64,000 nt of DNA from Spirochaetota bacterium (GCA_022703505.1 JAKLDN010000006.1:186001-250000), one strand, 5' to 3'; positions 1 through 8,927 are shown, numbered from the stretch's first letter. Notes: a model not told the origin generated them from the sequence alone. Numbers and translations are program-made.

Positions 1-770
1 GGGGCCGGCGATTCGACGGCCGGGACGTGACCCTGTTCCGGGCGGAGATCCCGGGGTGGACCGCTTCCCTGGAGTTCCGGTTCATTCCCGACGAGGACGT
101 CCGGGCGGTCTACGTCGCCGGGCTGGGCGGGGAGCGCGGTCTTCCCCTTCCTCCGGGCGGGACGGAGGAGACCGCGGGACGGCGCTTCCTGGCCTCCCTT
201 TCCCCGCCGTTCCGCTCCCGTCCGCCCGCCCGCCTTCCGGGATCGGCCCGCCTCCGGGCCCGGGACCCCGGGGAGGCCGGGTCGGAGGCCGCCCGGCTCT
301 TCGGCGTCCCCCCCGAGCCGGCGGCCGCGGGCATCCTGGCGGCCTTCGCGGCGGGGGCCCTCGCCCTCGCGGCCTTCCGGGGCCGAATGGGCCGGGCCTA
401 CCTTCCCGCGCTCCTGGTCCTGGCCGCGGCGGGAGCGGCGGGCATGGCCGCGGCCCGGCCGTCCGCCGTCCTCTTCCGGTTTCCCCTTCCCGGCCCGAGG
501 GGTCCCTACGACCTGGAGGTCCGGACCGGGATCGAGCGGAGTCCCGGCCTGTCCGTAGTCCGGTTCGATCCGTCCGGAAACGGGCCGACCCGTCCCTCCC
601 TCACGGTCCTGGGGATCCGCACTCCTCCCGGGCGGTCCGTGCCGCTGTCGGCCTTCCCGGAAGGGGCCCTGTTCCGGTTCCGGGATCCTCCCCTCGTCCT
701 GGGGGACGGCGATGGCTCGTTCTCGCTGCGTTTCGAGGGCTTCGCCCTGGGGTGGGAACTCCTTGAATAG
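1..770 (+). CDS. Membrane protein of unknown function, 5' end outside the window
   Basis: The reading frame is open to the left edge (in frame from base 3), so the start is probably outside the window; a GTG at 27 is the first internal candidate. The visible part has an N-terminal soluble stretch, two hydrophobic Ala/Leu-rich segments about 100-150 residues in that look like a transmembrane hairpin, and a C-terminal soluble part with an alternating, beta-rich look. I do not recognise a family. It leads directly into the next gene (8-base overlap) and is the first visible member of an operon that continues to the MoxR, DUF58 and VWA genes. That context suggests an envelope role, as in Bat-type operons, but this is inference only. 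Confidence 0.6.
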   Translation, partial: GRRFDGRDVTLFRAEIPGWTASLEFRFIPDEDVRAVYVAGLGGERGLPLPPGGTEETAGRRFLASLSPPFRSRPPARLPGSARLRARDPGEAGSEAARLFGVPPEPAAAGILAAFAAGALALAAFRGRMGRAYLPALLVLAAAGAAGMAAARPSAVLFRFPLPGPRGPYDLEVRTGIERSPGLSVVRFDPSGNGPTRPSLTVLGIRTPPGRSVPLSAFPEGALFRFRDPPLVLGDGDGSFSLRFEGFALGWELLE

Positions 771-1242
771 GCGGATCCTCCGGGCTGCGGCTGTCCTGGC
801 TCCCCTGGGGACGGCGGCCCTCCTTATGCCCCTGGCGGACAGGCCCCTTCCCGCCTGGGCCGCCTCGTCCCTGCTGGCTATGGCCGTCCGGATCCTGGAC
901 GGAGCAGCGGGCCGCGCCTTCGGACGGCCCGATCCCTCGTTCCTGCCGGAGGCCCCCCTCTGGGCCGCGCCCTTCGCGGTCCGGATACTCTCCCTCCTGT
1001 CCGCTCCGGGATTCCCGGATCTTTTTACGGCCTCGGCCCTCTGGGCCGGGTTCTACGCGGCCGCCGCGGCGGCGGAATGTGCCGCTTCCTTCCGCGGCCG
1101 CCGAGGATTCCCGGCCTTCGCGGCCGCCCTCGCGGGCCTGGCCGCCTTCACGGCCGTCGCCGGGTCGCCCGCGGGGACCGCCGGGGCCGCGCTGACGGCG
1201 GCCGGCCTGGTCTATTCGGCCCGCAGGAGGCTCGCCCCGTGA
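763..1242 (+). CDS. Small Ala-rich integral membrane protein
   Basis: Predicted 159 residues from a TTG at 763, chosen because it overlaps the upstream stop by 8 bases and starts just ahead of the first hydrophobic segment; an in-frame ATG at 712 would overlap the previous gene by 59 bases. Four or five hydrophobic Ala/Leu segments fill most of the protein, separated by short basic loops, and it ends in a basic tail. No family was recognised. It overlaps the following gene by 4 bases (GTGA), which suggests translational coupling. Low-complexity composition and high GC make the start uncertain. Confidence 0.55.
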   Translation: MNRRILRAAAVLAPLGTAALLMPLADRPLPAWAASSLLAMAVRILDGAAGRAFGRPDPSFLPEAPLWAAPFAVRILSLLSAPGFPDLFTASALWAGFYAAAAAAECAASFRGRRGFPAFAAALAGLAAFTAVAGSPAGTAGAALTAAGLVYSARRRLAP

Positions 1243-2408
1243 TCGGACCCCGGGCGTACTCCATGCTCCGGCGGAGGGCCGGGGCCTGGACCCGGAGATC
1301 CCTGGCCGGATCCCTGGCCCTCTGGGGCCTCCTGGTCCTGGCGGCCTCCAACCTCCTCTCCGCCGCGGGCCTCCTGGGCTGGATCGGCCGGGCGGGCCAC
1401 GACGGACTTCTCCTTCTCGTGATCTCGACCTTTCCCCTGGCCCTCTTCCGGCCCCCGGACCCGAGATCGGGCCTAGTAGAACTGCGGACCGTGGACCGGG
1501 GCGCCGTCCTGGAATCGGCCCTGGCCGCTGCCCCGGGGGACGCCGCGGAACCCCTGCTCCGGAGGACCGGGGAAGGAGCGGCGGAAGCCGCAGGACGGAT
1601 CCGACCCAAGCGGCGCCCGACGCCCCGGGGTACGCGTTTCCTGCTCCTGGCCGCGGGGGGGATCATCCTGGTCTCCCAGGGAACCTTCCTCTTCGTCGCG
1701 GGGAGGCCCGTGATCGGATACGCGTCCCTCCAGGAGAGCCGGGGCCGGGCGGAGGAAGGAGCCGAGGCCTTCGCGAGGCCGGAATCCCCCGACCCCGCCG
1801 AGGGGGACGGCCTTCCCGTGCCGGAGCCCGCCCGGGACCGGGATCCGGAGGCCCGGTTGGAAAATCCGGCGGAGCGGGCCCGGAGGGAGGCCGAGTTCGC
1901 GGACCTCCACGGCCTGCTGAGGCAGGACAGGGAGGGACTCGCCCCGGAGCCCCGGGAAGGGGAGGCGGCGGAGGAAGGGAACGCCCCGCCTCCCGCGGCC
2001 CCGGCCGGAGGGGACGGGCCCCCGGGCGGAGGCTCCGGCGGCACGGGCCGTGCCGGTGCGCCCGGTCCGGACGCCCCGGCGCCCGAGGGATCGGGAGGAG
2101 CCGGGGATCCCCGGGGAACCGGCGGCCAGGAACGGAACCAAGGCCCCGGCTCGGGCTGGTCCGACTCCCCGGGAGCCCAGGCACGGAACGCCATGAAGGA
2201 TTACAGGTCCGCCTTCGAGAAGATCCTGACCGAGAGGACCGGGGCGGCCGTAACGGCGGGGCAGGATCTTTCCCTGGCGGAAACAGAAGCCGCCGTACGC
2301 CTCTACTTCGATTCCCTGCGCCTTCGGGTGGAGGTGGACCCCCAGGAGGATCCCCTGGCCGCGGGCCTGCGGGCGGCCTGGCAGCGTCTCCGGGGAGGAA
2401 TCCGATGA
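1239..2408 (+). CDS. Membrane protein with long Gly/Pro-rich linker
   Basis: Predicted 389 residues. GTG 1239 is preferred because AGGAGG lies at 1225-1230 and the start overlaps the previous stop (GTGA); an ATG at 1263 is the alternative. Hydrophobic segments lie near residues 21-49, 55-70 and 132-154. Residues about 170-310 are a charged, then Gly/Pro/Ala-rich, probably disordered linker, and residues about 320-389 form a predicted helical domain. The arrangement (membrane anchor, flexible linker, small domain) suits a protein reaching across the periplasm. No named family was recognised. It sits in the same operon as MoxR, DUF58 and VWA genes and overlaps the PrsW-like gene by 4 bases. Confidence 0.65.
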   Translation: MIGPRAYSMLRRRAGAWTRRSLAGSLALWGLLVLAASNLLSAAGLLGWIGRAGHDGLLLLVISTFPLALFRPPDPRSGLVELRTVDRGAVLESALAAAPGDAAEPLLRRTGEGAAEAAGRIRPKRRPTPRGTRFLLLAAGGIILVSQGTFLFVAGRPVIGYASLQESRGRAEEGAEAFARPESPDPAEGDGLPVPEPARDRDPEARLENPAERARREAEFADLHGLLRQDREGLAPEPREGEAAEEGNAPPPAAPAGGDGPPGGGSGGTGRAGAPGPDAPAPEGSGGAGDPRGTGGQERNQGPGSGWSDSPGAQARNAMKDYRSAFEKILTERTGAAVTAGQDLSLAETEAAVRLYFDSLRLRVEVDPQEDPLAAGLRAAWQRLRGGIR

Positions 2409-3067
2409 GGATGCGGCGAACGGGCCGGGGTTTCCCGGGACTCCGGGAAGGGATCCCGGCGGCGCTCCGGGACGCGGGGACCCGGGCGGCCGCGATCCTT
2501 CGCCGGCCGGGCGGGCCGGTCCTGACGGCCGTGTTCGCCGCCGCGGGGGCCGGGCTGTATCCGGCGGCGGCTGCGATCAACCGGTTCCTGGCGGACCGCT
2601 TCGCCCTGCCCTTCGCCGTCTCCGTCCTGCCGGAGGAGCTTCTCAAACTGGGAATGGCCGGGGCGGCCGCGGCCCTGGCCCGCCGCCTCGGGGATCCGGG
2701 GAAGGGGCTGGCAGCCGTGGCGGGGGCGACGGGATTCGCGGCCCTGGAAAACCTGGCGTATCTCGGTGCCTTCCCGGGAGCCGGGGTCTTCCTGCGCCTC
2801 GGCTGGAGCCTGCCCCTCCACGTCAACGGTGCGGCCCTCTTCGCCCTGGCCCTGGCGTCCCGGCGTCCCGGAGCCGCGGCCGCCGCCGCACTGCTCGCAT
2901 CCGCCGCATATCACGCCGCCTTCAACGCCGCCGCCGCGGCGGCCCCGGCCCCCCTCGTGACGGCGGGAGGGGTCGCGATCAACCTCGTTGTCTGCGCGGG
3001 CCTCGCGTTCGCGGCCCGGCTACGATTCGCATGGGGAGGGATCCTGGATGGAAAGCCGAGACTTTGA
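2405..3067 (+). CDS. prsW: PrsW-like intramembrane protease
   Basis: 220 residues, almost entirely hydrophobic with seven or eight probable membrane segments. It carries the conserved motifs of the PrsW (peptidase M82) family inside membrane helices: PEELLK (E77, E78, K81), GFAALEN (E115), a histidine at 139 in LHVNGA, and YHAAFN (H170). In Bacillus subtilis PrsW cleaves the anti-sigma factor RsiW; no RsiW-like gene is visible here, so the substrate is unknown. The start ATG overlaps the upstream stop as ATGA and is preceded by GGGGAGGA. The 3' end overlaps the MoxR gene by 20 bases. The family call is firm; the role is inferred from context. Confidence 0.8.
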   Translation: MRMRRTGRGFPGLREGIPAALRDAGTRAAAILRRPGGPVLTAVFAAAGAGLYPAAAAINRFLADRFALPFAVSVLPEELLKLGMAGAAAALARRLGDPGKGLAAVAGATGFAALENLAYLGAFPGAGVFLRLGWSLPLHVNGAALFALALASRRPGAAAAAALLASAAYHAAFNAAAAAAPAPLVTAGGVAINLVVCAGLAFAARLRFAWGGILDGKPRL

Positions 3068-4049
3068 GGCCGCCCTGGAACGGGTGCGCTCGTTCTACGA
3101 GGCCTACGCCGCCTACGTGGGAGCCCGGGTGGTCGGGTATCCCGAACTGCTGGAACGCCTCTTCACGGCCTTCCTCTCCGGCGGCCACGTGCTCCTGGAG
3201 GGGGCTCCGGGCCTGGGCAAGACGAGCCTGGCCAAGTCCTGGGCCGCCTTCTTCGGGCTGGAGTTCCGCCGGGTCCAGTTCACCCCGGACCTCATGCCCC
3301 TGGACGTGATCGGATCCAACATCCTGCAGGACGGGGCCGAGGGGCGGGAGTTCCGGTTCTACCGGGGCCCGATCTTCGCGAACGTGGTGCTGGGGGACGA
3401 GATCAACCGGGCCACCCCCAAGACCCAGTCCGCCTTCCTGGAGGCCATGGAGGAGCGGCGGATCACCTTCCTGGGCGAGACTTACCCCCTCCCGGACCCC
3501 TTCTTCGTGATCGCCACCCAGAATCCCATCGAACTGGAGGGGACCTATCCCCTTCCCGAGGCCCAGGTGGACCGGTTCTTCATGAAGCTCCGCTTCTCCC
3601 CTCCCGACTTCCGGGCCCTCAAGGACATCCTGCGGATCTCGGAGCGACCCCCCGAGGGAAGCCCCGCGGGTCGGGAACAGACCGGCGAGGTCCTGGCCCT
3701 CTGGGCCCAGGCCTCCCGGGAGATGGCCGCGGCGGAGGAGGTGAAGAACTTCATCGCCAAGCTCGTGCTGGCGACCCATCCGGACCATTCCCCTGTGGAG
3801 GAGGTACGGAAGTACGTCCTTTACGGCGCCAGCCCCCGCTGCGCCATCTCCCTGCTCCGGGCCGCCAAGGCCAAGGCCGCCCTCGCAGGCCGCGCGGCGG
3901 TGTCCTACGACGACGTGGGGGAGCTCTTCGAGGACGTGTCGGCCCACCGGGTCATCCTCAACTTCGACGCAGAGGCGGACGGCGTCCGCAAGCGGGACAT
4001 CCTGACGGCCGCCCGGAACGCCGTGCGCCGGGAATTCTTCGAGCGGTAG
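3048..4049 (+). CDS. MoxR-family AAA+ ATPase
   Basis: 333 residues from ATG 3048, chosen for the GGGAGGG ribosome site at 3034-3040; a longer start at 2988 lacks one. Walker A is GAPGLGKT (52-59), Walker B ends in D117-E118 followed by INRATPKTQ, and the sensor region TQNPIELEGTYPLPEAQ is typical of MoxR. A C-terminal helical lid follows. MoxR ATPases act as chaperone-like partners of DUF58 and VWA-domain proteins, often helping metal or cofactor insertion or cell-envelope stress tolerance. The two genes directly downstream encode exactly such partners, so this is the classic MoxR-DUF58-VWA set. Confidence 0.93.
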   Translation: MESRDFEAALERVRSFYEAYAAYVGARVVGYPELLERLFTAFLSGGHVLLEGAPGLGKTSLAKSWAAFFGLEFRRVQFTPDLMPLDVIGSNILQDGAEGREFRFYRGPIFANVVLGDEINRATPKTQSAFLEAMEERRITFLGETYPLPDPFFVIATQNPIELEGTYPLPEAQVDRFFMKLRFSPPDFRALKDILRISERPPEGSPAGREQTGEVLALWAQASREMAAAEEVKNFIAKLVLATHPDHSPVEEVRKYVLYGASPRCAISLLRAAKAKAALAGRAAVSYDDVGELFEDVSAHRVILNFDAEADGVRKRDILTAARNAVRREFFER

Positions 4050-4053
4050 GGCC

Positions 4054-4896
4054 GTGATCTCCGTTGACCCCGAGTGCCCCGCCCTGGCGGCCGCCTTCCG
4101 CAGGCGGAACCTCCGCGCCCACCTTCCCCGGGGAGTGGCCGGCCGGGACCCCATGTTCCGCCGCTCGGGCTCCAGCTTCGACCTGAAGACCATCCGGGAG
4201 TACGCCCCGACGGACGATCCCCGGAGCATCGACTGGAGGCTCCTGGGCCGGACGGACCGGACCTTCGTCCGGGAATACTACGAGGAGGAGACCGAGGGGG
4301 TCGCCTTCCTGGTGGACCTGTCCGGTAGCCTGTCCGCGGCGGACCGGGATTCCTACGGGAGCCTGGTGCTGTCCCTGGGCTACCTCTGCCTGGAGCTGGG
4401 GCTGTCCCTGAGCGCCCACGGGTTCTCGGATCGGCCGGACGCGGCGGGACTGCGGCTTCGGGGACGGAGCGGGGTGTCGGAGTTGGCCTCCTGGCTGAGG
4501 TCCGCGGAATTCCGGGGACCGACGGACATCTCCCGGGCCGTCCGGACCCTCCGGGGGCTCTCTTCCCACCGGAGGCTCTTCCTGTTCTCGGACTTCCAGG
4601 ATCCCGGCTTCGATCCCCGGAGCGTCGGGTTCCCGTCCGCCTGCCTCTTCCACCTCCGCCGAGGCTTCGAGGAGGTCGCCGAAGGCTGGGGGGAGTACGA
4701 GGTCCTCGACCCGGAGGGTGGCCGGAGGATCCTGGTCCCCTGGGATCCCGCGACCTGGGATGCATACCGGCGTGCGGAGGAAGCCCGGGCTGAATCCCTC
4801 GGCCGCCCCCGGAAGGGCTTCCGGTACTTCCGCCTGTCCGCCGGGGACGACCGGGCGCCCGTGTATTGGAAGGTCCTGGAGTACCTGTATGGCTGA
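4054..4896 (+). CDS. DUF58 domain protein
   Basis: 280 residues from a GTG four bases after the MoxR stop. The DUF58 signature is clear: a stretch with REYAPTDDPRSIDWRLLGRTD (about residues 48-69), followed by a von Willebrand-like fold starting FLVDLSGSLS, where D-x-S-x-S supplies a probable MIDAS metal site. There is no transmembrane segment, so it is probably cytoplasmic or membrane-associated. DUF58 proteins co-occur with MoxR ATPases and BatA/BatB proteins and are presumed adaptor or client proteins of the ATPase. It overlaps the next gene by 8 bases. Confidence 0.9.
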   Translation: MISVDPECPALAAAFRRRNLRAHLPRGVAGRDPMFRRSGSSFDLKTIREYAPTDDPRSIDWRLLGRTDRTFVREYYEEETEGVAFLVDLSGSLSAADRDSYGSLVLSLGYLCLELGLSLSAHGFSDRPDAAGLRLRGRSGVSELASWLRSAEFRGPTDISRAVRTLRGLSSHRRLFLFSDFQDPGFDPRSVGFPSACLFHLRRGFEEVAEGWGEYEVLDPEGGRRILVPWDPATWDAYRRAEEARAESLGRPRKGFRYFRLSAGDDRAPVYWKVLEYLYG

Positions 4897-6346
4897 TTTC
4901 GCCGTCCGGCTCTTCCTCCTGCTCCTCCCGGTGGCCCTCCTCCTCCTGGCCGGGCTCCGCCTGCGCCGCAGGGCCGTCTTCCCCCACGGCTACTTCCCCT
5001 CCGCCCGGTCCCGGGCTTCCGAGGTCCTCCTGCGGAGCCTGCGCCTGAGGTACGACCTCATCCTGGACGCCCTGGTCGCGATCCTGGTGGCCCTGGCTTT
5101 GTCCGGCTGGCCTTCCCCGGGCCCGGGCAGGACCGCGGCGGTGCTGGACGGTTCCCGGTCCATGTTCCGCGGGGAACCCGGGTCCCGGGCTGTGGACCGG
5201 GCAGTCAGCACCTTGTATGAGAGGGAGGACCTGGCGGGAGCCCGCGTCTTCCTGCTGGACTTCGACCCGGACCGGGGAAGATACCGCCTGCGGGACTTCA
5301 CCCGGCACCGGCGGGAGGAGGGTCCGGAGGGATTCGCGGCCCGGGCGGCCCGAGAAGCCGAGGCCCTGGGGGTCGACTGGGGGATCCTGGCTTCCCTCAG
5401 GAGCCGGGGGTACGGCAGGATCGTCGTGTTCACGGACGGCCTGCCCGGCGACCCCGTCGAATTCGAGGCCGTGGAGACGGGCTTTTCCGAACTGCCCTAC
5501 GCGTACCCCGCCTCCGCGGGATACGAGGAGGCTACCGGAAGCTGGGCCCTGCGGCTGGCCGTGGAGGGGGAGCCGTCCGGCCTCATCGTCCACCGGTGGG
5601 AGGAGGGACCCGCGACTTTCGTCCGGCTGTCCACGGACTCGCTGGACCTGGCGGAGGGCCCCTCCGGGTGGATACTCCGTTTTCCCAAGCCCGGACTCGT
5701 GGTGGTCGCCGTCGGGGGGGAGACCTTCCCCGTCCTCCTCCCTCCCCGGCCCGCGCGGCCCGACGGATCCGGCGACTTCAGCAAGGCCATGGCCTCGGTC
5801 TTCTCCTTCCTTCCCGACCGGCCCGGCGAAGGCCTGGGATTCCTCGACTCCGGCCGGCGCCGGCCGGGCCGATCCTTCGTGACCTCCCTGGGAAGCTCCG
5901 ATACCCCCCTGGTCGCGGACCCCTCCGAGGCGTTCGGCGGCCTCGTTCCCCTGGCGGAACCGGACGCGCGGGCCGGACGGGCGGATATCGCCCTGGGCAG
6001 GGGCAGCCTGGATTCGTCGGATCTGCCCCTGCTGTACTGGAACCGCCTGCAGTCGTCGATCCCGGCGCCGTACTTCTCCGGGCCGGAACGGGCGGGGTCG
6101 GGGTGGAAACCCCAGGGCTCGGGCTACTGGCGCCTCGGCCGGGCCGGCCCGGAAGCCCTATTGCCGCCGATCGGGGAATATGCCCAATCGGCCCGGACGG
6201 GCTCCCTCCGGATCCCGGAGCGGGAGTACCGTCGCTGGCCGATCGCGGCCGCCCTGGCCGCACTGTTCGCCCTGAAACTCGCCCTGAAGAGGTATTTTTC
6301 CGGGGCTTCTAAAATTGAATCCCCGGCCGCGCGGGGCGGGCCGTAG
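4889..6346 (+). CDS. BatA-like von Willebrand factor A membrane protein
   Basis: 485 residues from ATG 4889, which overlaps the DUF58 stop by 8 bases. Two N-terminal membrane segments (about 5-25 and 56-74) flank a short FPHGYFP segment as in BatA/BatB proteins. A VWA domain follows with the metal site DGSRS (87-91) and a FTDG motif near residue 180. The middle part is beta-rich, and a C-terminal membrane helix followed by a basic tail lies near residues 455-475. The exported VWA domain is the likely working partner of the MoxR ATPase. It is the last gene of the operon, ending 13 bases before the convergent pncB stop; no clear terminator separates them. Confidence 0.82.
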   Translation: MADFAVRLFLLLLPVALLLLAGLRLRRRAVFPHGYFPSARSRASEVLLRSLRLRYDLILDALVAILVALALSGWPSPGPGRTAAVLDGSRSMFRGEPGSRAVDRAVSTLYEREDLAGARVFLLDFDPDRGRYRLRDFTRHRREEGPEGFAARAAREAEALGVDWGILASLRSRGYGRIVVFTDGLPGDPVEFEAVETGFSELPYAYPASAGYEEATGSWALRLAVEGEPSGLIVHRWEEGPATFVRLSTDSLDLAEGPSGWILRFPKPGLVVVAVGGETFPVLLPPRPARPDGSGDFSKAMASVFSFLPDRPGEGLGFLDSGRRRPGRSFVTSLGSSDTPLVADPSEAFGGLVPLAEPDARAGRADIALGRGSLDSSDLPLLYWNRLQSSIPAPYFSGPERAGSGWKPQGSGYWRLGRAGPEALLPPIGEYAQSARTGSLRIPEREYRRWPIAAALAALFALKLALKRYFSGASKIESPAARGGP

Positions 6347-6359
6347 AGCCCGCAATCCG

Positions 6360-7787
6360 TCAGGTCCCCGCCCGGTACCGCTCCAGGAAGGACGCCTTCA
6401 GGTCCCGGACGGCGTCCGTGATGGAGACCTTGTAGACGTGGGGATTGAGGAGGCGCCGGTAGGTGGGATCGAAGCGTCCGAGTTCGGTCTTGCACCGGTC
6501 CCGGGCCTCGGCCAGGGGCGGGGGCGGTCCGAGGCGCTTCCCGCCCTCCATCGCCTTGGCCAGTAGGGGCCGGATCTCCCCGCAGGGGGTCATCCGGAAC
6601 CTGCGGGTGTCCAGGGCCGGGTGGTGGAAGGTCCTCGGGACCCCGGGCTCCAGGGTCTCCCCCTCCGCGGCCAGGACGTCCGCCCGGGCCTGCCCCGCCT
6701 CGTCGTAGATCCGGTAGACCTCCTTGACGCCGGGTTCCGTGGACTTGTCGGGGTTGTCCGAGAACTTCATGGCGCTTTCCATCCCGCCCCCGCGGTCCAC
6801 GGCGGCCAGCTTGTAGACCCCGGAGAAGGCGGAGTCGGAGCCGCCGGTCACCAGCCGGGTTCCGACACCCCAGATGTCCACGGGGACGCCCGCGGCGGTC
6901 AGGGCCTCGATGATCTCCTCGTCCAGGTCGTTGGAGGCCACGATGAAGGAGTCCCGGAACCCCGCGGCGTCCAGCATCTTGCGGGACTCCTCGGCCAGGT
7001 ACTGGATGTCCCCGGAATCCAGGCGGATCCCGAAACGCTTGCCCCGCTCCGCCAGACGGCGGCCCGCCGCCAGGGCGTTAGGAACCCCGCTGGCCAGGGT
7101 ATCGTAGGTATCCACCAGGAAGACGGTGGCGTCCGGGTACAGATCCGCGTAGGCCTCGAAGGCCTCCCGCTCCGACGGGAAGGCCATGATCCAGGAATGG
7201 GCCATGGTCCCCATGGCCGGGATCCCGAAGAGCCGGGCGCCCAGGACGTTGGAGGTGCCCACGGCCCCGCCGACGTAGGAAGCCCGGGTGGCCGAATTGG
7301 CCCCGTCCGGCCCCTGGGCCCGGCGCAGGCCGAACTCCATGATCCTGCCGCCCTTGGCCGCGTGGCAGACCCGGGCGGTCTTCGTGGCCACCAGGCTCTG
7401 GAAGTTGACGCGGTTGAGCAGCAGCCCTTCCACGAGCTGGCACTCCACCAGCCCGCCCCGGACCCGGATCAGGGGCTCCCGGGGGAACACCACCTCCCCC
7501 TCCGGCACGGACCAGAGGTCGCCGCGGAAGCGGAAGGCTTCCAGGAAGGAAAGGAAGTCGGCGGAAAAGATCCCCCGACCCTCCAGGTAGGCCAGGTCTT
7601 CCGGAAGGAACCGAAGGTTCTCCAGGTCCTCGAGGAGGGGCCCCAGGCCCGCGAACACGGAATAGCCCCCGCCGAAGGGATGGTGGCGGAAGAAGGCCTC
7701 GAAGACCGCCGGCCGGTCCATGCCGTGGACGAGGTAGCCCTGGGCCATCGTGAGCTCGTAGAGGTCCGTGAAGGCGGCGCTGATCAT
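6360..7787 (-). CDS. pncB: Nicotinate phosphoribosyltransferase
   Basis: 475 residues. It joins nicotinate to phosphoribosyl pyrophosphate, giving nicotinate mononucleotide in the Preiss-Handler route of NAD salvage. Diagnostic motifs are FTDLYELTMAQGY at the N terminus, a RLDSGDI phosphate-binding motif, the stretch IVASNDLDEEII, and GVGTRLVTGGSDSAF. The length fits the family. The start ATG overlaps the pncA stop by 4 bases, so the two salvage genes form one operon, with pncA supplying the substrate. It is cytoplasmic. Confidence 0.95.
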   Translation of the reverse strand: MISAAFTDLYELTMAQGYLVHGMDRPAVFEAFFRHHPFGGGYSVFAGLGPLLEDLENLRFLPEDLAYLEGRGIFSADFLSFLEAFRFRGDLWSVPEGEVVFPREPLIRVRGGLVECQLVEGLLLNRVNFQSLVATKTARVCHAAKGGRIMEFGLRRAQGPDGANSATRASYVGGAVGTSNVLGARLFGIPAMGTMAHSWIMAFPSEREAFEAYADLYPDATVFLVDTYDTLASGVPNALAAGRRLAERGKRFGIRLDSGDIQYLAEESRKMLDAAGFRDSFIVASNDLDEEIIEALTAAGVPVDIWGVGTRLVTGGSDSAFSGVYKLAAVDRGGGMESAMKFSDNPDKSTEPGVKEVYRIYDEAGQARADVLAAEGETLEPGVPRTFHHPALDTRRFRMTPCGEIRPLLAKAMEGGKRLGPPPPLAEARDRCKTELGRFDPTYRRLLNPHVYKVSITDAVRDLKASFLERYRAGT

Positions 7788-8419
7788 CCGGGGATCTCGG
7801 AACTCGTCGTGAGTCGGACGCCCGCGGCGGCCATGGACTTGAGGGCCTGCTCCCCGGACCCTTCGGGAACGTTCACCGCCCGGACCGCGTCGGTCAGGAC
7901 GTAGGCCGTATAGCCCAGGCAGACGGCGTCCAGGGCGGAATACAGGACGCAGAAGTCCGTGGCCAGGCCGGCCAGCCAGACCTCCTTGACCCCCAGGTCG
8001 TGGAGCCAGCCGTGAAGGCCCGTGGGGGTCTTGCGGTCGTTTTCGAAGAAGGTGGAGTACGAGTCCAGGTCGGGGCGGAATCCCTTGCGTATGATCAGGC
8101 TGTAGGGCTCCAGGTCCAGTCCCGGGTGGAAGGCTGCCCCCGGGGTTCCCTGAACGCAGTGGTCGGGCCAGAGGATCTGGGAGATGCCCTCGGCATCCAC
8201 GGTGGAATACAGTTTCGCGCCGGGGCGGGAGGAAGCGAAGGAAAAGTGTCCCCGGGGGTGCCAGTCCTGGGTGGCCACGGCCCGGGGGAAGGACCGGACG
8301 ACGCGGTTGACGACGGGCAGGACGGCGTCCCCGTCCGGAACCCCCAGGGCTCCTCCGGGACAGAAGTCGTTCTGCAGGTCCACGGCGATGAAGGCGGATC
8401 GGGGGGATGGACGGATCAT
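7784..8419 (-). CDS. pncA: Nicotinamidase
   Basis: 211 residues from ATG 8419, which has a GGAGG ribosome site on the minus strand. It hydrolyses nicotinamide to nicotinate and ammonia, feeding pncB directly downstream. The isochorismatase-like catalytic triad is visible as D14 (AVDLQNDF), K112 (RKGF) and C157 (ATDFCVL). The metal-binding D52-H54-H58 appear in QDWHPRGHF. Upstream lies a 177-base gap shared with the divergent ATPase operon, where both promoters are expected. A longer in-frame start at 8491 would place an Arg/Pro tail on the protein and lacks a ribosome site. Confidence 0.95.
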   Translation of the reverse strand: MIRPSPRSAFIAVDLQNDFCPGGALGVPDGDAVLPVVNRVVRSFPRAVATQDWHPRGHFSFASSRPGAKLYSTVDAEGISQILWPDHCVQGTPGAAFHPGLDLEPYSLIIRKGFRPDLDSYSTFFENDRKTPTGLHGWLHDLGVKEVWLAGLATDFCVLYSALDAVCLGYTAYVLTDAVRAVNVPEGSGEQALKSMAAAGVRLTTSSEIPG

Positions 8420-8596
8420 GGGCACCTCCGGGACAAGGATACCCCGGAGACCCGGGCGCGTAAAGGTTCGAATCGAGGGGGGTCTGTACATTTTTTTTCC
8501 GGAGGTATAGCCTTCCGCCTCGGAACCCCCCGACGCCCCGTTCGAGCGCCGCGTTCCCCGTGCCCGCCGCGTACCCGGCCGGCCGAAGGCGAGCGT
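8420..8596. promoter_or_regulatory. Divergent promoter region between pncA and the V-ATPase operon
   Basis: This 177-base stretch separates the divergent pncBA and ATPase operons and must contain the promoters of both. A run of eight T (about 8491-8498) and a GGAGG nearby are the only AT-rich marks. I could not pick a convincing -35/-10 pair on either strand. A GGTTCGAATC near 8466 resembles a tRNA T-loop, but no tRNA fold surrounds it. Confidence 0.4.
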
Positions 8597-8923
8597 ATGC
8601 TTAACATCGTGGATCGCGTTCTGGAAGAAGAGAACAAGGCCCGCACCCTCCTCGAGGAAGCCCGAAAGCGGGCGGATGCCGAGCGGGCCCGGGCGGACGC
8701 GGAGGCCGAGGCGGTTTTATCCGAGGCCAGGGCCCGCGCGGCGGCTCTCCTCAAGGAGCGGCTCGACCGGGCCCGGACGGAAGCCCGGGACCTGGAAACC
8801 CGCGCCCTCGAGGAGGCCGAGCGCCGGAGCCGGGAAGCCCTCCAGGAGGCCCGGACCCGCATTCCTGACCTGGCGCGCCGGATCGCCGACCGCATCCTGT
8901 CCTCCGACCTGGGGAACGGCTGA
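8597..8923 (+). CDS. atpH: V/A-type ATPase subunit H/G (peripheral stalk coiled coil)
   Basis: 108 residues, nearly all charged heptads (Glu/Ala/Arg) that predict one long coiled coil. It is the first gene of the ATPase operon, where the small coiled-coil subunit (AhaH or NtpF type) usually sits. In V/A-ATPases it pairs with subunit E to form the peripheral stalk that holds the catalytic head still. ATG 8597 is chosen because the N terminus (MLNIVDRVLEEENKA) then starts the helix; the ribosome site is weak. Sequence identity in this family is low, so the call leans on size, composition and gene position. Confidence 0.78.
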   Translation: MLNIVDRVLEEENKARTLLEEARKRADAERARADAEAEAVLSEARARAAALLKERLDRARTEARDLETRALEEAERRSREALQEARTRIPDLARRIADRILSSDLGNG

Positions 8924-8927
8924 CGGT

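Noticed and set aside
8440-8480. Possible tRNA, from the T-loop-like GGTTCGAATC near 8466
   Set aside because: No acceptor stem, D-arm or anticodon arm can be folded around it and no CCA end follows; it is only the short motif.
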